NCBI RefSeq assembly: GCF_000763945.1
Contig: NZ_JQFJ01000002.1
Span: 2,478,168 to 2,542,167 of the forward strand
DNA length: 64,000 bases
Direction of reading: 5' to 3'
DNA from: Sphingopyxis sp. MWB1
GTDB taxonomy: Bacteria; Pseudomonadota; Alphaproteobacteria; Sphingomonadales; Sphingomonadaceae
The notes under the pieces are model-generated. The model did no database searches. It was not told the DNA's origin and was given only the letters and a program-made list of their open reading frames with translations. Of the stretch, positions 44,549 through 52,154 are shown one piece after another; position 1 is the first letter of the stretch; every line of letters starts with the position of its first letter. Both the position numbers and the translations under genes were made by a program.

Positions 44549-44620
44549 GGACCCCGGATCAAGTCCGGGGTGACGAAGTGGGGAGGGAAGGCGAGCCCCG
44601 TATCAAGTCCGGGGTGACGA
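44549..44620. repeat. Family 1 palindromic repeats, two copies
   Basis: Two successive copies of the CCGGATCAAGTCCGG...GGTGACGA element (44549-44577, and 44596-44620 with a slightly altered left arm) lie between the oxygenase gene and convergent merR. Confidence 0.8.
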
Positions 44621-44662
44621 TGGTGGGGGCGGTGGGTGCGGCCCGGGGCAAACCCTTCACCC

Positions 44663-45058
44663 TTAGCGATCGGGCGGGCCCAAGGTTTCGATGATGCGGC
44701 AGTCGCTGATCTTGCCCTGGTGGCAGGAGGTGATCATGCGGGCGACTTCGGCGCGCATTTTGCCGAGGTCGGCGATTTTGGCGTCGATGGCGTCGAGGTG
44801 GGCGGTGGCGATGCGGTCGACGGCGTCGCAGGGCTGGCTCGCGTCGTCCGAAAGCGCGAGCAGTTCGCGGACATCGTCCAGCCGGAAGCCGAGGTCGCGC
44901 GCGCGGCGGATGAAGGAGAGGCGCTGGCGGTGCGCCGCGCCATAGCTGCGATAATTGGATGCGGTGCGGGCCGGGGGAGGCAGCAGCCCCTCTTTTTCAT
45001 AATAGCGGATGGTGGCCGCCCTTGTGCCCGTGGTGGCCGCGAGTTCGCCGATGCGCAT
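44663..45058 (-). CDS. MerR-family metal-responsive regulator (CadR/PbrR/ZntR group)
   Basis: A 131-residue MerR regulator: the winged helix is IGELAATTGTRAATIRYYEKEGLLPPPAR, followed by the dimerisation helix. Cysteines sit at 77, 112 and 120 (QPCDAV, TSCHQGKISDC), matching the Cys77/Cys112/Cys119 thiol ligands of CadR and the pattern of PbrR and ZntR, so a divalent soft metal (Zn, Cd, Pb) is the likely inducer. It is downstream of a TonB-dependent receptor whose promoter carries a MerR-type 19-bp spacer. Confidence 0.87.
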   Translation of the reverse strand: MRIGELAATTGTRAATIRYYEKEGLLPPPARTASNYRSYGAAHRQRLSFIRRARDLGFRLDDVRELLALSDDASQPCDAVDRIATAHLDAIDAKIADLGKMRAEVARMITSCHQGKISDCRIIETLGPPDR

Positions 45059-45087
45059 GATGATCGCCCCTTAATCGCGCTGTTTTT

Positions 45088-45120
45088 TGTGCGATCATGG
45101 CTTAACCCCCCGATCGCACA
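45088..45120. repeat. Inverted repeat between the receptor and merR genes
   Basis: TGTGCGATC at 45088-45096 and GATCGCACA at 45112-45120 form a perfect 9-bp inverted repeat with a 15-bp spacer, directly after the receptor stop codon and 30 bp before merR. On the coding (minus) strand the hairpin is followed by A residues, not U, so it is not a normal terminator; an operator or mRNA-processing site is possible. Confidence 0.5.
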
Positions 45121-45123
45121 GGC

Positions 45124-47118
45124 TCAATGACCCGCGCCGAATTTGAACCGCACGCCGCCATTGACGACAAAGCCGTCGATCGGCCCCCATGCGTCGACGG
45201 TCCATCGCCCGTCGGGAGCGCGCGCGGGAAGGGGCAGCGGATCATATTTGGTCTGGCGGATATCGAGGATATTTTCGGCATTCACGAACAGGCTGATCCT
45301 GCCAAGGACGATTTCAGCGAGCGCGCCCAGTTCGAAATAGGGACGGCTGTGGGTGCGATAGGGATTATCGTCGAGGGGTTGCCGGCCGGTATAATAGGCC
45401 TCGATCCCGACCCGGCCCTTGCCATGTTCTTCCCACATGCCGACGAGGCCGGCGGTGTGGCGCGGGGTGCGCGGGACCGGGCGGCGCCCGGCGCCCGACG
45501 GGGCGGGTTCGTGCGCATCGACGAGGACATAGCTGCCCGTGAGAGAAAAGGATTGCCAGCGATAGCGCAGCATCAGTTCGGCGCCCCGCGTGCGCGTCGT
45601 CCCGTCGGCGTTGATGAGGCGGACGCGGTCGGTATCGACGGTCTGAAGCTGGAGCCCATGGTCGATGTCGGAGGCGAAGAGGGTGACGTTCGCTTCCAGC
45701 CCGTTCGCGGCATAGCCCAGGTCGAGCGCGGCGGTCGTCGCGGTTTCCGCCTTGAGGTTGCCGAGCGGTTCGAGCCGCGCGAGGCCCGCTGCCTCTATCG
45801 CGTCGACAAAGGGGGTAGGGGCATAAAAGCCCTTGCCCACCGAGGCGCGGACCGTCCAGGCGCCGGGGCGATAAAGGGCCGACAGGCGCGGGCTGAGATG
45901 CGTGCCATATTCGCTGTGGAAATCGGCGCGCGCGCTGGCCGCCAGCAGAATATCGTCGCTCAACTCCTGTTCGACCTGGCCGAAAAGGGCGGGAGCGGTG
46001 TAGCGATAATCGAAGGAGGGGAAGGCGCGCGAGCGATAGCGGTCGGCCTGAAGCGCGGTGCCGGCCCGCCAGCTGGTCGCCCCCTGGGTGCCGCCGAGCG
46101 AGACTTCGCCGAAATAGGTGGTTTGGCGGCTCGTGTCGCGGTCGGTCCCGAAGTGCTGGCGGTGCCGCTGTGCCATCACCGATGCGCGGGCGTGAAGCGT
46201 GCCGATGCCTTCGATAGGAATTTCGGTCAGCAGCCCGGCGTCATAGCGGCGGCTGTCCTGCGTCAGCGGGAAGGGCTGGCCATCGGGCATGTCCTGCCCC
46301 GGCAGCGTGCCGCCGACGCGATCCTCGGTCATGGCGCCCGCGGTCAGCAACAGATTGGCGCCATCATCGCCTTCCCAGAAAAGGCGGGGGCGGACGGTCC
46401 AGCGTTCATAGCCGGGCATGTCGATCCAGCCGTCGTCGTCGAGATCCTGGCGGGTCTGGCGATGATAGCCCCCGGTCAGCGACGCGCTGATGTTCGGGCT
46501 GAGGGGAAGGGCGCCATAGCCGGTGATGTCCTGGCCATCGCGGCTGGTGAGGTTGAACAGCATTTCGGCCTGAGCCTCGGCGCGCGGGCGGCGCGAGACG
46601 AGGTTGATGACCCCGCCAAGCGCCGACGGGCCGTAAAGCGCCGAGGCGCTGCCCTTGATCACCTCCACCTGGCCGAGATCGGTCGGCGGGATTTGCAGCA
46701 GGCCGATCGAGGAGGGCTGGCCGCCATAAAGCGGAAGGCCATCGGACAGCAATTGCGTATAGCGCCCCGCCATACCCTGCATGCGGATGTTCGAGGAGCC
46801 CAATGCCGCCGAGCTGAGCTGGACCCGAACGCCCGGCGTTTCGGCGACGAGCATCGAGATATTGCCGGGGGTCATCAGCAGCTTTTCTTCAATCTCTTCG
46901 CGATTGATGACATCGACGCGGATCACCTCATCCTGCACACGCCGGCCTGAACGGGTGGCCTGGACGAGAATCTCTTCCTCGCCTTCGTGGGCGTCATGGG
47001 CGTCGTGAGCGTCGGAGGGCGCGTCAGCATGCTGCGCGGCAGCCTCCATGGGACAGAGCGCGAGGCTCCATGCGAGCGCCGCTGCCGCGACGGAAAGAAT
47101 CTTGGAAGGGGTGGTCAC
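45124..47118 (-). CDS. TonB-dependent outer-membrane receptor, probably metal-linked
   Basis: A 664-residue receptor with signal peptide, an unusual His/Asp-rich N-terminus (QHADAPSDAHDAHDAHEGEE), a TonB box (EEILVQATR), a plug domain (EVIKGSASALYGPSALGGVINLVSRRP) and a 22-strand barrel ending in KFGAGH. The His-rich stretch suggests zinc or another transition metal, as in ZnuD-type receptors. The GTG start at 47118 follows GGAG. Its promoter has a MerR-type structure and merR is next downstream. A metal importer switched on by a MerR sensor is unusual. Confidence 0.85.
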   Translation of the reverse strand: MTTPSKILSVAAAALAWSLALCPMEAAAQHADAPSDAHDAHDAHEGEEEILVQATRSGRRVQDEVIRVDVINREEIEEKLLMTPGNISMLVAETPGVRVQLSSAALGSSNIRMQGMAGRYTQLLSDGLPLYGGQPSSIGLLQIPPTDLGQVEVIKGSASALYGPSALGGVINLVSRRPRAEAQAEMLFNLTSRDGQDITGYGALPLSPNISASLTGGYHRQTRQDLDDDGWIDMPGYERWTVRPRLFWEGDDGANLLLTAGAMTEDRVGGTLPGQDMPDGQPFPLTQDSRRYDAGLLTEIPIEGIGTLHARASVMAQRHRQHFGTDRDTSRQTTYFGEVSLGGTQGATSWRAGTALQADRYRSRAFPSFDYRYTAPALFGQVEQELSDDILLAASARADFHSEYGTHLSPRLSALYRPGAWTVRASVGKGFYAPTPFVDAIEAAGLARLEPLGNLKAETATTAALDLGYAANGLEANVTLFASDIDHGLQLQTVDTDRVRLINADGTTRTRGAELMLRYRWQSFSLTGSYVLVDAHEPAPSGAGRRPVPRTPRHTAGLVGMWEEHGKGRVGIEAYYTGRQPLDDNPYRTHSRPYFELGALAEIVLGRISLFVNAENILDIRQTKYDPLPLPARAPDGRWTVDAWGPIDGFVVNGGVRFKFGAGH

Positions 47119-47171
47119 GCCTATACTCCGCCGACAGGAACCGCGCCATCGACGGCGCGGCAGGTTGGCGC

Positions 47172-47202
47172 GCCATAAAGGTTGAAGTCGCTATAAGGTC
47201 AA
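47172..47202 (-). promoter_or_regulatory. MerR-type promoter of the TonB receptor gene
   Basis: On the minus strand, TTGACC (47202-47197) and TATGGC (47177-47172) are separated by exactly 19 bp. The spacer TTATAGCGACTTCAACCTT closely resembles CadR/PbrR operators (CTATAGTGGCT core). The long spacer is the hallmark of MerR-activated promoters. It lies about 55 bp upstream of the receptor start. Confidence 0.75.
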
Positions 47203-47332
47203 GCGGGGCGCGAGGGGAGGCGGCGCGTTGGCGATGACGCCGCATCATGGCAAATTCCTATGTTGCGGGGGCGCCCGGAACTGCTGCGGACGAAGGAGGC
47301 CGCCGCCGATGATCGGTAAGCCGGGGCGATAG

Positions 47333-47374
47333 CTGGAGATTGCTTCTCCCGGCTTTGCCGGGCTCGCAATGACG
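47333..47374. repeat. Family 3 palindromic repeat
   Basis: GGAGATTGCTTC, CCCGGCTTTGCCGGG and CTCGCAATGACG, nearly identical to the copy at 41626. Confidence 0.8.
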
Positions 47375-47401
47375 CCGGCGCCTGGGGCGGTGGGTGGTGC
47401 T

Positions 47402-47429
47402 GGACCCCGGATCAAGTCCGGGGTGACGA
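47402..47429. repeat. Family 1 palindromic repeat
   Basis: An intact GGACC-CCGGATCAAGTCCGG-GGTGACGA element. Confidence 0.8.
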
Positions 47430-47527
47430 GGTGGGGGAGGGGTGACGAGGCGTAGGAGGAGGGATCGTGTGGGGGAGGAGTGACTTTGCGGGAGAAGGAT
47501 GATTTTATCCATATGGGTTAAAATATC

Positions 47528-47558
47528 TTGACATCGTCACGCTGATATGGCACATATG
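47528..47558 (+). promoter_or_regulatory. Candidate promoter upstream of the GTA cluster
   Basis: A perfect -35 TTGACA at 47528-47533 is followed 17-19 bp later by CACATATG, a weak -10 overlapping the palindrome ACATATGT. The region is locally AT-rich, about 75 bp upstream of the first GTA gene. This is the only clear promoter-like site seen before the cluster. Confidence 0.4.
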
Positions 47559-47630
47559 TCACATCATGCAGAAATGCGAGTCGGGCCGGCGCCTTTGGGG
47601 CGTGCGGCCCTTTTTCGTGGGAGATGGGCG

Positions 47631-48197
47631 GTGGCAAGGGATGAGGTGGAGGATGTGATCGGGTCGCATGAGAATGTGCCCCTGCAGCTTCGCAAGCGGC
47701 GCGCGAGCGGGTGGACGGCGGCGCGTAAGCGCGCCTTTCTGACCGAGCTGGCGCATAGCTGTCATGTCGGGCGCGCGCATCGGGCGGCGGGGCTGGGGCC
47801 GACGGCGGCCTATGGGCTGCGGCGGCGCGACCCCGAATTTGCGGCGCAATGGCAGGAAGCGCTGGTGCAGGGATATGAGCGGCTCGACATGGCGTTGCTG
47901 CGCCGCGCGCTCGAAGTCGTGGGCGAGCTGGAGCTGGATGAGCCGAGCGAGCCGATTGTGAAGATGAGCGTCGATCAGGCGATTGATGTGATGAACAAGC
48001 ATCGCCAGAGCGTGGTCGGCGGGCGCGCGCGCGGCTGGACGCCGCCGCGGCTGGCGAGCCAGGAGGAAACCGACGCGGTGCTGATGAAGCGCATCGCGAT
48101 GGTCAAGCGGCGCAAGGCGCGGCTCGCGGCGATCGGCGACGGCAAGGCCAGGCTGACCGGCGCGAGGGCGAAACCCGCGCCGAAGCAGGGCGGTTGA
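47631..48197 (+). CDS. GTA g1-like small terminase
   Basis: About 188 residues from a GTG at 47631 preceded by GGGAGA; a frame beginning at 47547 adds 28 residues. The core RKRAFLTELAHSCHVGRAHRAAGLGPTAAYGLRRRDPEF is a DNA-binding helix-turn-helix typical of terminase small subunits. It would recognise DNA for headful packaging and load the large terminase, which follows one base later. A highly basic C-terminal tail (RRKARLAAIGDGKARLTGARAK) could bind DNA. Confidence 0.75.
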   Translation: MARDEVEDVIGSHENVPLQLRKRRASGWTAARKRAFLTELAHSCHVGRAHRAAGLGPTAAYGLRRRDPEFAAQWQEALVQGYERLDMALLRRALEVVGELELDEPSEPIVKMSVDQAIDVMNKHRQSVVGGRARGWTPPRLASQEETDAVLMKRIAMVKRRKARLAAIGDGKARLTGARAKPAPKQGG

Positions 48198-48198
48198 A

Positions 48199-49581
48199 AT
48201 GGCGCGCGGGACCGGAGCGGGGAAGAAGGCCGCGGGGCTGGAGAGCGATATCCGCTCGCGCCAGCGCCGCTCCGACGATTTGATGGCGCAGCTTCGCACC
48301 ATGGATGTGGACGCGCGGCGCTTTGTGCTGCGCGGGTTGAATCTGGCGCAGCGCGGCGAGCTGGCGGCGCGCTGGTATGGCTTTGAACTGGATGGACAGC
48401 GCGAGCCTGCGGGCGACTGGCGCATCTGGCTGATCCGCGCGGGGCGCGGATTTGGCAAGACGCGCGCGGGCGCCGAATGGGTGAGCGAATATATGCGCGC
48501 CGTTCCCGACGCGCGCATCGCGCTGGTCGCCGCGACGCTGGCCGATGGGCAGCGGGTGATGGTCGAGGGGCCAAGCGGGCTGATTGCGCTCGCGCGGCTG
48601 GGCGAACGCCCACGCTGGTATCCGAGCCGGCGCGAGTTGCGCTTTCCGGGCGGGGGGGTGGCGACGCTTTATTCGGCCGAAGCCGGGGAGGAATTGCGCG
48701 GCCCCGAACATCATGCCGCCTGGTGCGACGAGCTGGCCAAATGGCGCGGCGGGGTCGCGGTATGGGACAATCTGATGCTGGGGCTGCGGCGGGGGGAATG
48801 CCCGCGCGCGGTGGTGACGACGACGCCGCGGCCCAATGCGGTGATGCGCAAGATCATGGCGGCTCCGGGGCTGGTCGAAACGCGCGGGGCGACGCGCGAC
48901 AATCCCTATCTGCCCGATAATTTCGTCGCGGCGATGCTCGAAAGCTATGGCGGGACGCGGCTGGGGCGGCAGGAACTGGACGGCGAATTGCTGGAGGATG
49001 CCGAAGGCGCGCTGTGGAGCCGGGCGCTGATCGAACGCTGCCGGGTCGATGCGGGCGCGGCGGACAAGCTGGTGCGCGTCGTGATCGGAGTCGATCCCCC
49101 TGCGACGAGCCATGGCGATGCCTGCGGGATTATCGTCGCGGCGCTGCTGCGCGACGGGCGGATCGCGGTGGTCGAGGATGCGAGCGCCCAGAAGGCGGCG
49201 CCCGGCGTCTGGGCACAGGCGGTCGCGAGCGCCGCGGCGCGCTGGGGCGCCGAGCGGGTGATTGCCGAGAGCAATATGGGCGGCGAAATGGTCGCGGCGA
49301 CCTTGCGCGCGGCGTCGGTGACGCTGCCGGTGGTCGCAGTGCATGCGAGCGTCGGCAAGGCGCGGCGCGCGGAGCCGGTCGCGCTCGCCTATGAACGCGG
49401 CGCGGTGGTCCATGCGGGGGCGTTTGAGGCGCTGGAGGATGAGCTGTGCGGGCTGCAGATGGGCGGCGGCTATGCCGGACCGGGCCGCTCGCCCGATCGG
49501 GCCGATGCCTGCGTTTGGGCGGTGGCGGCGCTGCTCGACGGGATGCAGCGCGGGCGCGTGCCGGGGGTGCGGCGGGTTTGA
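48199..49581 (+). CDS. GTA g2 large terminase (DNA-packaging ATPase/nuclease)
   Basis: A 460-residue TerL. The N-terminal ATPase has Walker A GRGFGKT (residues 82-88) and Walker B HHAAWCDELAKW. The C-terminal RNase H-like nuclease has aspartates in VIGVDPPATSHGDACGI and SPDRADACVWAV. In RcGTA this enzyme packages about 4.5 kb of random host DNA into a small head. The protein looks intact. It is followed by 342 bp of repeats rather than by the portal gene directly. Confidence 0.9.
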   Translation: MARGTGAGKKAAGLESDIRSRQRRSDDLMAQLRTMDVDARRFVLRGLNLAQRGELAARWYGFELDGQREPAGDWRIWLIRAGRGFGKTRAGAEWVSEYMRAVPDARIALVAATLADGQRVMVEGPSGLIALARLGERPRWYPSRRELRFPGGGVATLYSAEAGEELRGPEHHAAWCDELAKWRGGVAVWDNLMLGLRRGECPRAVVTTTPRPNAVMRKIMAAPGLVETRGATRDNPYLPDNFVAAMLESYGGTRLGRQELDGELLEDAEGALWSRALIERCRVDAGAADKLVRVVIGVDPPATSHGDACGIIVAALLRDGRIAVVEDASAQKAAPGVWAQAVASAAARWGAERVIAESNMGGEMVAATLRAASVTLPVVAVHASVGKARRAEPVALAYERGAVVHAGAFEALEDELCGLQMGGGYAGPGRSPDRADACVWAVAALLDGMQRGRVPGVRRV

Positions 49582-49599
49582 GCGGGGAGCGGGGTGCGG

Positions 49600-49628
49600 C
49601 GTGTCTCGACTTCGCTCGACACGAGCGG
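49600..49628. repeat. Family 2 palindromic repeat
   Basis: GTGTCTCGACTTCGCTCGAC with an ACGAGCGG right flank, just after the large terminase gene. Confidence 0.7.
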
Positions 49629-49714
49629 GGAGGGGGTGCGGGGGCTGACTCTCCACGGCAGTGTTCGGGCGCGGTCGCCCAAGGTTTTGCCGCAGGGAAT
49701 GATCGAGACGTAGG

Positions 49715-49890
49715 TTCGTCACCCCGGGCTTGACCCGGGGGCCATGACTTCGGCGTCGCAGTGGATCCCGGATCAAGTCCGGGATGACGAACCGGGTCAA
49801 GTCCGGGATGACGAAGCGGAACAAGTCCCGGGATGACGCGCCGGGTCGCGTCCGGGATGACGAGGGGGGTCAAGCCCGGGGTGACGGGCT
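49715..49890. repeat. Array of six family 1 palindromic units
   Basis: One inverted unit (CCCGGGCTTGACCCGGG) is followed by five direct, diverged units with cores CCGGATCAAGTCCGG, CGGGTCAAGTCCGG, GGAACAAGTCCCGG, CGGGTCGCGTCCGG and GGGTCAAGCCCGGG, each ending in GATGACG or GGTGACG. It is the largest cluster of this family in the window. Confidence 0.85.
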
Positions 49891-49895
49891 TTTTT
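49872..49895 (+). terminator. Intrinsic-terminator-like hairpin inside the GTA operon
   Basis: AAGCCCG pairs with CGGGCTT across the loop GGGTGA, followed by TTTTTT. It is formed by the last family 1 unit and lies 29 bp before the portal start, on the coding strand of the cluster. Read-through or another promoter would be required to express the later genes. Confidence 0.65.
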
Positions 49896-49923
49896 GCTGG
49901 GCGGACGCCATAGGGAGACAAGC

Positions 49924-51030
49924 ATGAACTGGTTTGGCCGGAAGGCGGCGCAGGGGGTTGCGCGGCCCGCTTTGTCGCGTGTGTATGGGAGTTGGTCGGC
50001 GCCCGCGCCTCTTTCGTGGGAGGGGCAGGTGCGCGCGGGCTATTTGGGCAATGCGATTGTCCAGCGCGCGGTACGGCTGGTGGCCGAGGCGGCGGGGTCG
50101 GCGCCGCTCGCGGCGAGCGATCCGGCGCTGGCGGCGCTGGTTCGTGCGACATCGGCGGGGCAGGGGCTGGTCGAGACGCTGGCGGCGCAATTGCTGCTGC
50201 ATGGCAATGGCTATGTGCAGATTTTGACCGATGGCGCGGGCGCGGCGGCGGAGCTGTTTGCGCTGCGCCCCGAGCGGGTGACGGTCGAGGCCGACCGGCG
50301 TGGATGGCCCATTGCCTATCGCTACAAGGCGGGGGGCGAGACGGCGCTGCTGCCGGCGGAGGATGAGGCGGGGCGGCCCGCGGTGGTGCATGTGAAGGCG
50401 CTGCACCCGCTCGACGATCATTATGGCGCGGGGTGCCTGGGCGCGGCGGCGGCGGCGGTGGCGGCGCATAATGCGGCGGCGCGCTGGAATGCCGCGCTGC
50501 TGGAGAATGCCGCGCGGCCGTCGGGGGCGCTGGTCCATGATCCGGGCGACAAGGGCGCGGCGCTGTCGGCGGAGCAGGTCGAGCGATTGCGCGAGGAACT
50601 GGCGGAGAGTTTTTCGGGCGGCGTTAATGCGGGGCGGCCCCTGCTGCTCGAAGGCGGGCTGAAATGGCAGGCGCTGTCGCTGTCGCCCGCCGAGATGGAT
50701 TTTCTGGCGCTGAAGGATTCGAGCGCGCGCGAAATTGCCATGGCGTTCGGTGTGCCGCCGATGCTGCTCGGCCTGCCGGGCGATGCGACCTATGCCAATT
50801 ATCGCGAGGCCAATCGCGCGCTGTGGCGGCTGACGGTGCTGCCGCTGTGCATGAAGATATTGGGGGCGATTTCGCAAGGACTGGCGGGCTGGTTCGAGGG
50901 CGCCGAGCTGCGCGTCGATCTGGATAAGGTGCCCGCGCTGGCGGAGGACCGCATGGCGCTGTGGCGTGAGGTGTCGGGGGCCGACTGGCTGACGGCGGAG
51001 GAGAAGAAGGCGTTGCTCGGGGTCGCGTAA
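49924..51030 (+). CDS. GTA g3 portal protein
   Basis: A 368-residue HK97-family portal, the ring through which DNA enters the head. LLLHGNGYVQIL, ALHPLDDHYGAGCL, LRPERVTVEADR and the C-terminal AFGVPPMLLGLPGDATYANYREANRALWRLTVLPL segment are typical. The start at 49924 has GGGAGA upstream. It ends with LLGVA. Repeats separate it from genes on both sides. Confidence 0.88.
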   Translation: MNWFGRKAAQGVARPALSRVYGSWSAPAPLSWEGQVRAGYLGNAIVQRAVRLVAEAAGSAPLAASDPALAALVRATSAGQGLVETLAAQLLLHGNGYVQILTDGAGAAAELFALRPERVTVEADRRGWPIAYRYKAGGETALLPAEDEAGRPAVVHVKALHPLDDHYGAGCLGAAAAAVAAHNAAARWNAALLENAARPSGALVHDPGDKGAALSAEQVERLREELAESFSGGVNAGRPLLLEGGLKWQALSLSPAEMDFLALKDSSAREIAMAFGVPPMLLGLPGDATYANYREANRALWRLTVLPLCMKILGAISQGLAGWFEGAELRVDLDKVPALAEDRMALWREVSGADWLTAEEKKALLGVA

Positions 51031-51044
51031 CCGGCCTTGTCAGC

Positions 51045-51113
51045 CCGGACTCGATCCGGGGTTCAGGACATTGGCGCTGCTGTGGATCCCGGATCAAGTC
51101 CGGGATGACGAAT
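51045..51113. repeat. Family 1 palindromic repeats, partial plus full copy
   Basis: CCCGGACTCGATCCGGGG (51045-51062) and CCCGGATCAAGTCCGGG with GATGACGA (to 51112) fill the 96-bp gap between the portal gene and the next small gene. Confidence 0.75.
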
Positions 51114-51126
51114 ATTGGAGATCGAC

Positions 51127-51453
51127 ATGGATGATGAAGAGGCTCTGGCGCGGCTGGTCGCGCTGGCGGGGACGGGTGCGTCCGGGGTTCCGGGGGCGCT
51201 TGATGCGGCGTTGCTGCGCGCGGTGGTCGAGGAGGCGAGCGAGCTGGGCGCGCGGCGGGCGCTGGCGCGCCTCGGCCTCGCCGATGAAGCGGCGCGCGGC
51301 GATATTGGCGATCTGCGGCAGTTGTTGGGGGCGTGGCGCGACGCGAAGCAAAGCGCGTGGAAGGCCGCGGTCGACTGGGCGGTGCGCGGGTCGCTCGCGC
51401 TGCTGGTGATCGGGCTGGCGGTGAAGCTGGGGCTGCCGGGATTGCTGCGTTGA
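51127..51453 (+). CDS. Small GTA-cluster membrane protein (g3.5 position, DUF6127-like)
   Basis: A 108-residue protein: an acidic helical N-terminal part (DDEEALARLVALAG...VVEEASELGARRALARLGL), then GAWRDAKQSAWKAAVDWAVRG and one C-terminal membrane span (LALLVIGLAVKLGLPGLL). It occupies the position of RcGTA g3.5 between portal and protease and is, as I recall, common in sphingomonad GTA clusters. Role unknown. GGAG precedes the ATG. Its stop overlaps the protease's apparent TTG start as TTGA. Confidence 0.7.
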   Translation: MDDEEALARLVALAGTGASGVPGALDAALLRAVVEEASELGARRALARLGLADEAARGDIGDLRQLLGAWRDAKQSAWKAAVDWAVRGSLALLVIGLAVKLGLPGLLR

Positions 51454-52058
51454 GGGCGGCGGTGCGGGGCGCGGAGGCGCGCGCGGTACGGGAAAAGGGT
51501 TCGCGCGGAGGCGCGGAGGCGCGGAGGGAGGGGGAGGATTCGCGCAGAGGCGCAGAGAGCGCAGGGGAGAGGGGCGAGACACTGCGGACTTTTTCCTTTC
51601 CCGCGGCCCACCCCCCGACCCCCTCCCTCTTGCGGGAGGGGGAGGTTCGGTTTGCGGGCTATGCGGCGGTGTTCGATCGGGCGGACCGGGGGGGCGATGT
51701 GGTGCGCGCGGGGGCCTTTGCGGACAGTTTGCGGGAGCGGGGGGTGGTGCCCTTGCTGTGGCAGCATCGGCCGGGCGCGGTGATCGGCGCGATTGAGACT
51801 TTGGCCGAGGACAAGCGCGGGCTGCGCGTTGTCGCGCGGGTGACGCATGGGGCAGCGGCGGGGCTGGTCGCGCGCGGGGCGCTGACGGGATTGTCCTTCG
51901 GATATCGGGTGCGGGCCGCGCGCGGGACGGCGCCGCGTGAATTGCTCGCGCTGGAGCTTGCCGAGGTGAGCCTGGTGGCGCGGCCGATGCAGGCGCTGGC
52001 GCGGGTGATCGCGGTGGAGGGGGCGAAGCGTCGGGGCGGGGTTTCCGGCGCGAGGTGA
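51450..52058 (+). CDS. GTA g4 prohead protease with repeat-derived N-terminal extension
   Basis: The HK97-type prohead protease core starts at about residue 64 with RFAGYAAVFDRADRGGDVVRAGAF. It includes LLWQHRPGAVIGAI, whose His is the catalytic site, and LTGLSFGYRVRAA with the catalytic Ser. It would cut the capsid delta domain. Upstream in frame, 60 or so residues (SRGGAEARREGEDSRRGAES..., TFSFPAAHPPTPSLLREGE) derive from family 4 and family 5 repeats. The TTG at 51450 overlaps the preceding stop (TTGA); a TTG at 51630 just before the core is the alternative start. Confidence 0.78.
   Translation: MRAAVRGAEARAVREKGSRGGAEARREGEDSRRGAESAGERGETLRTFSFPAAHPPTPSLLREGEVRFAGYAAVFDRADRGGDVVRAGAFADSLRERGVVPLLWQHRPGAVIGAIETLAEDKRGLRVVARVTHGAAAGLVARGALTGLSFGYRVRAARGTAPRELLALELAEVSLVARPMQALARVIAVEGAKRRGGVSGAR
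51493..51645. repeat. Repeat elements read in frame in the protease gene
   Basis: GCGCGGAGGCGCGGAGG (51508-51530, inverse complement of the element at 39764) with a degenerate GCGCAGAGGCGCAGAG copy, followed by the hairpin CCCTCCCTCTTGCGGGAGGG (about 51621-51640). Both are intergenic-type repeats that here lie within an open reading frame. Confidence 0.75.
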
Positions 52059-52068
52059 AAGGAAGGCG

Positions 52069-52154
52069 GGCCTCGGGTCGAGCCCGGGGTGACGAAAGAA
52101 AATGTTGGGGTCGAAGTCGGCGGCCCCTCCACCACGCCCTGAGGGCGCGGTCCC
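52069..52154. repeat. Family 1 repeat and adjoining C-rich repeat before the capsid gene
   Basis: CTCGGGTCGAGCCCGGGGTG with GACGAA (52073-52097) is followed by CCCCTCCACCACGCCCTGAG and GGCGCGGTCCCCC, a repeat-like block reaching the hairpin at 52155. Confidence 0.6.

Larger units (their letters stand above)
47119..47630. other. Intergenic region between receptor and GTA clusters
   Basis: Roughly 510 bp with no convincing gene. From left to right it holds the MerR-type promoter (47172-47202), a family 3 repeat (47333), a family 1 repeat (47402), a G-rich stretch, and a promoter-like site (47528) upstream of the GTA genes. Confidence 0.7.
49582..49923. other. Repeat-filled gap between terminase and portal genes
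   Basis: No gene is seen. It contains a family 2 repeat (49600), an array of family 1 units (49715-49890) and, at its end, an intrinsic-terminator-like hairpin (49872-49895). The portal gene starts 29 bp after that. Confidence 0.75.

Noticed and set aside
47547..47630. Upstream ATG-type extension of the small terminase
   Set aside because: The extra 28 residues are not terminase-like, and GGGAGA before the GTG at 47631 gives a better start.
49715..49890. Repeat array as an origin or CRISPR
   Set aside because: The units are members of the dispersed family 1 palindromic repeat found at many other places in the window, with no spacers and no initiator-like gene.
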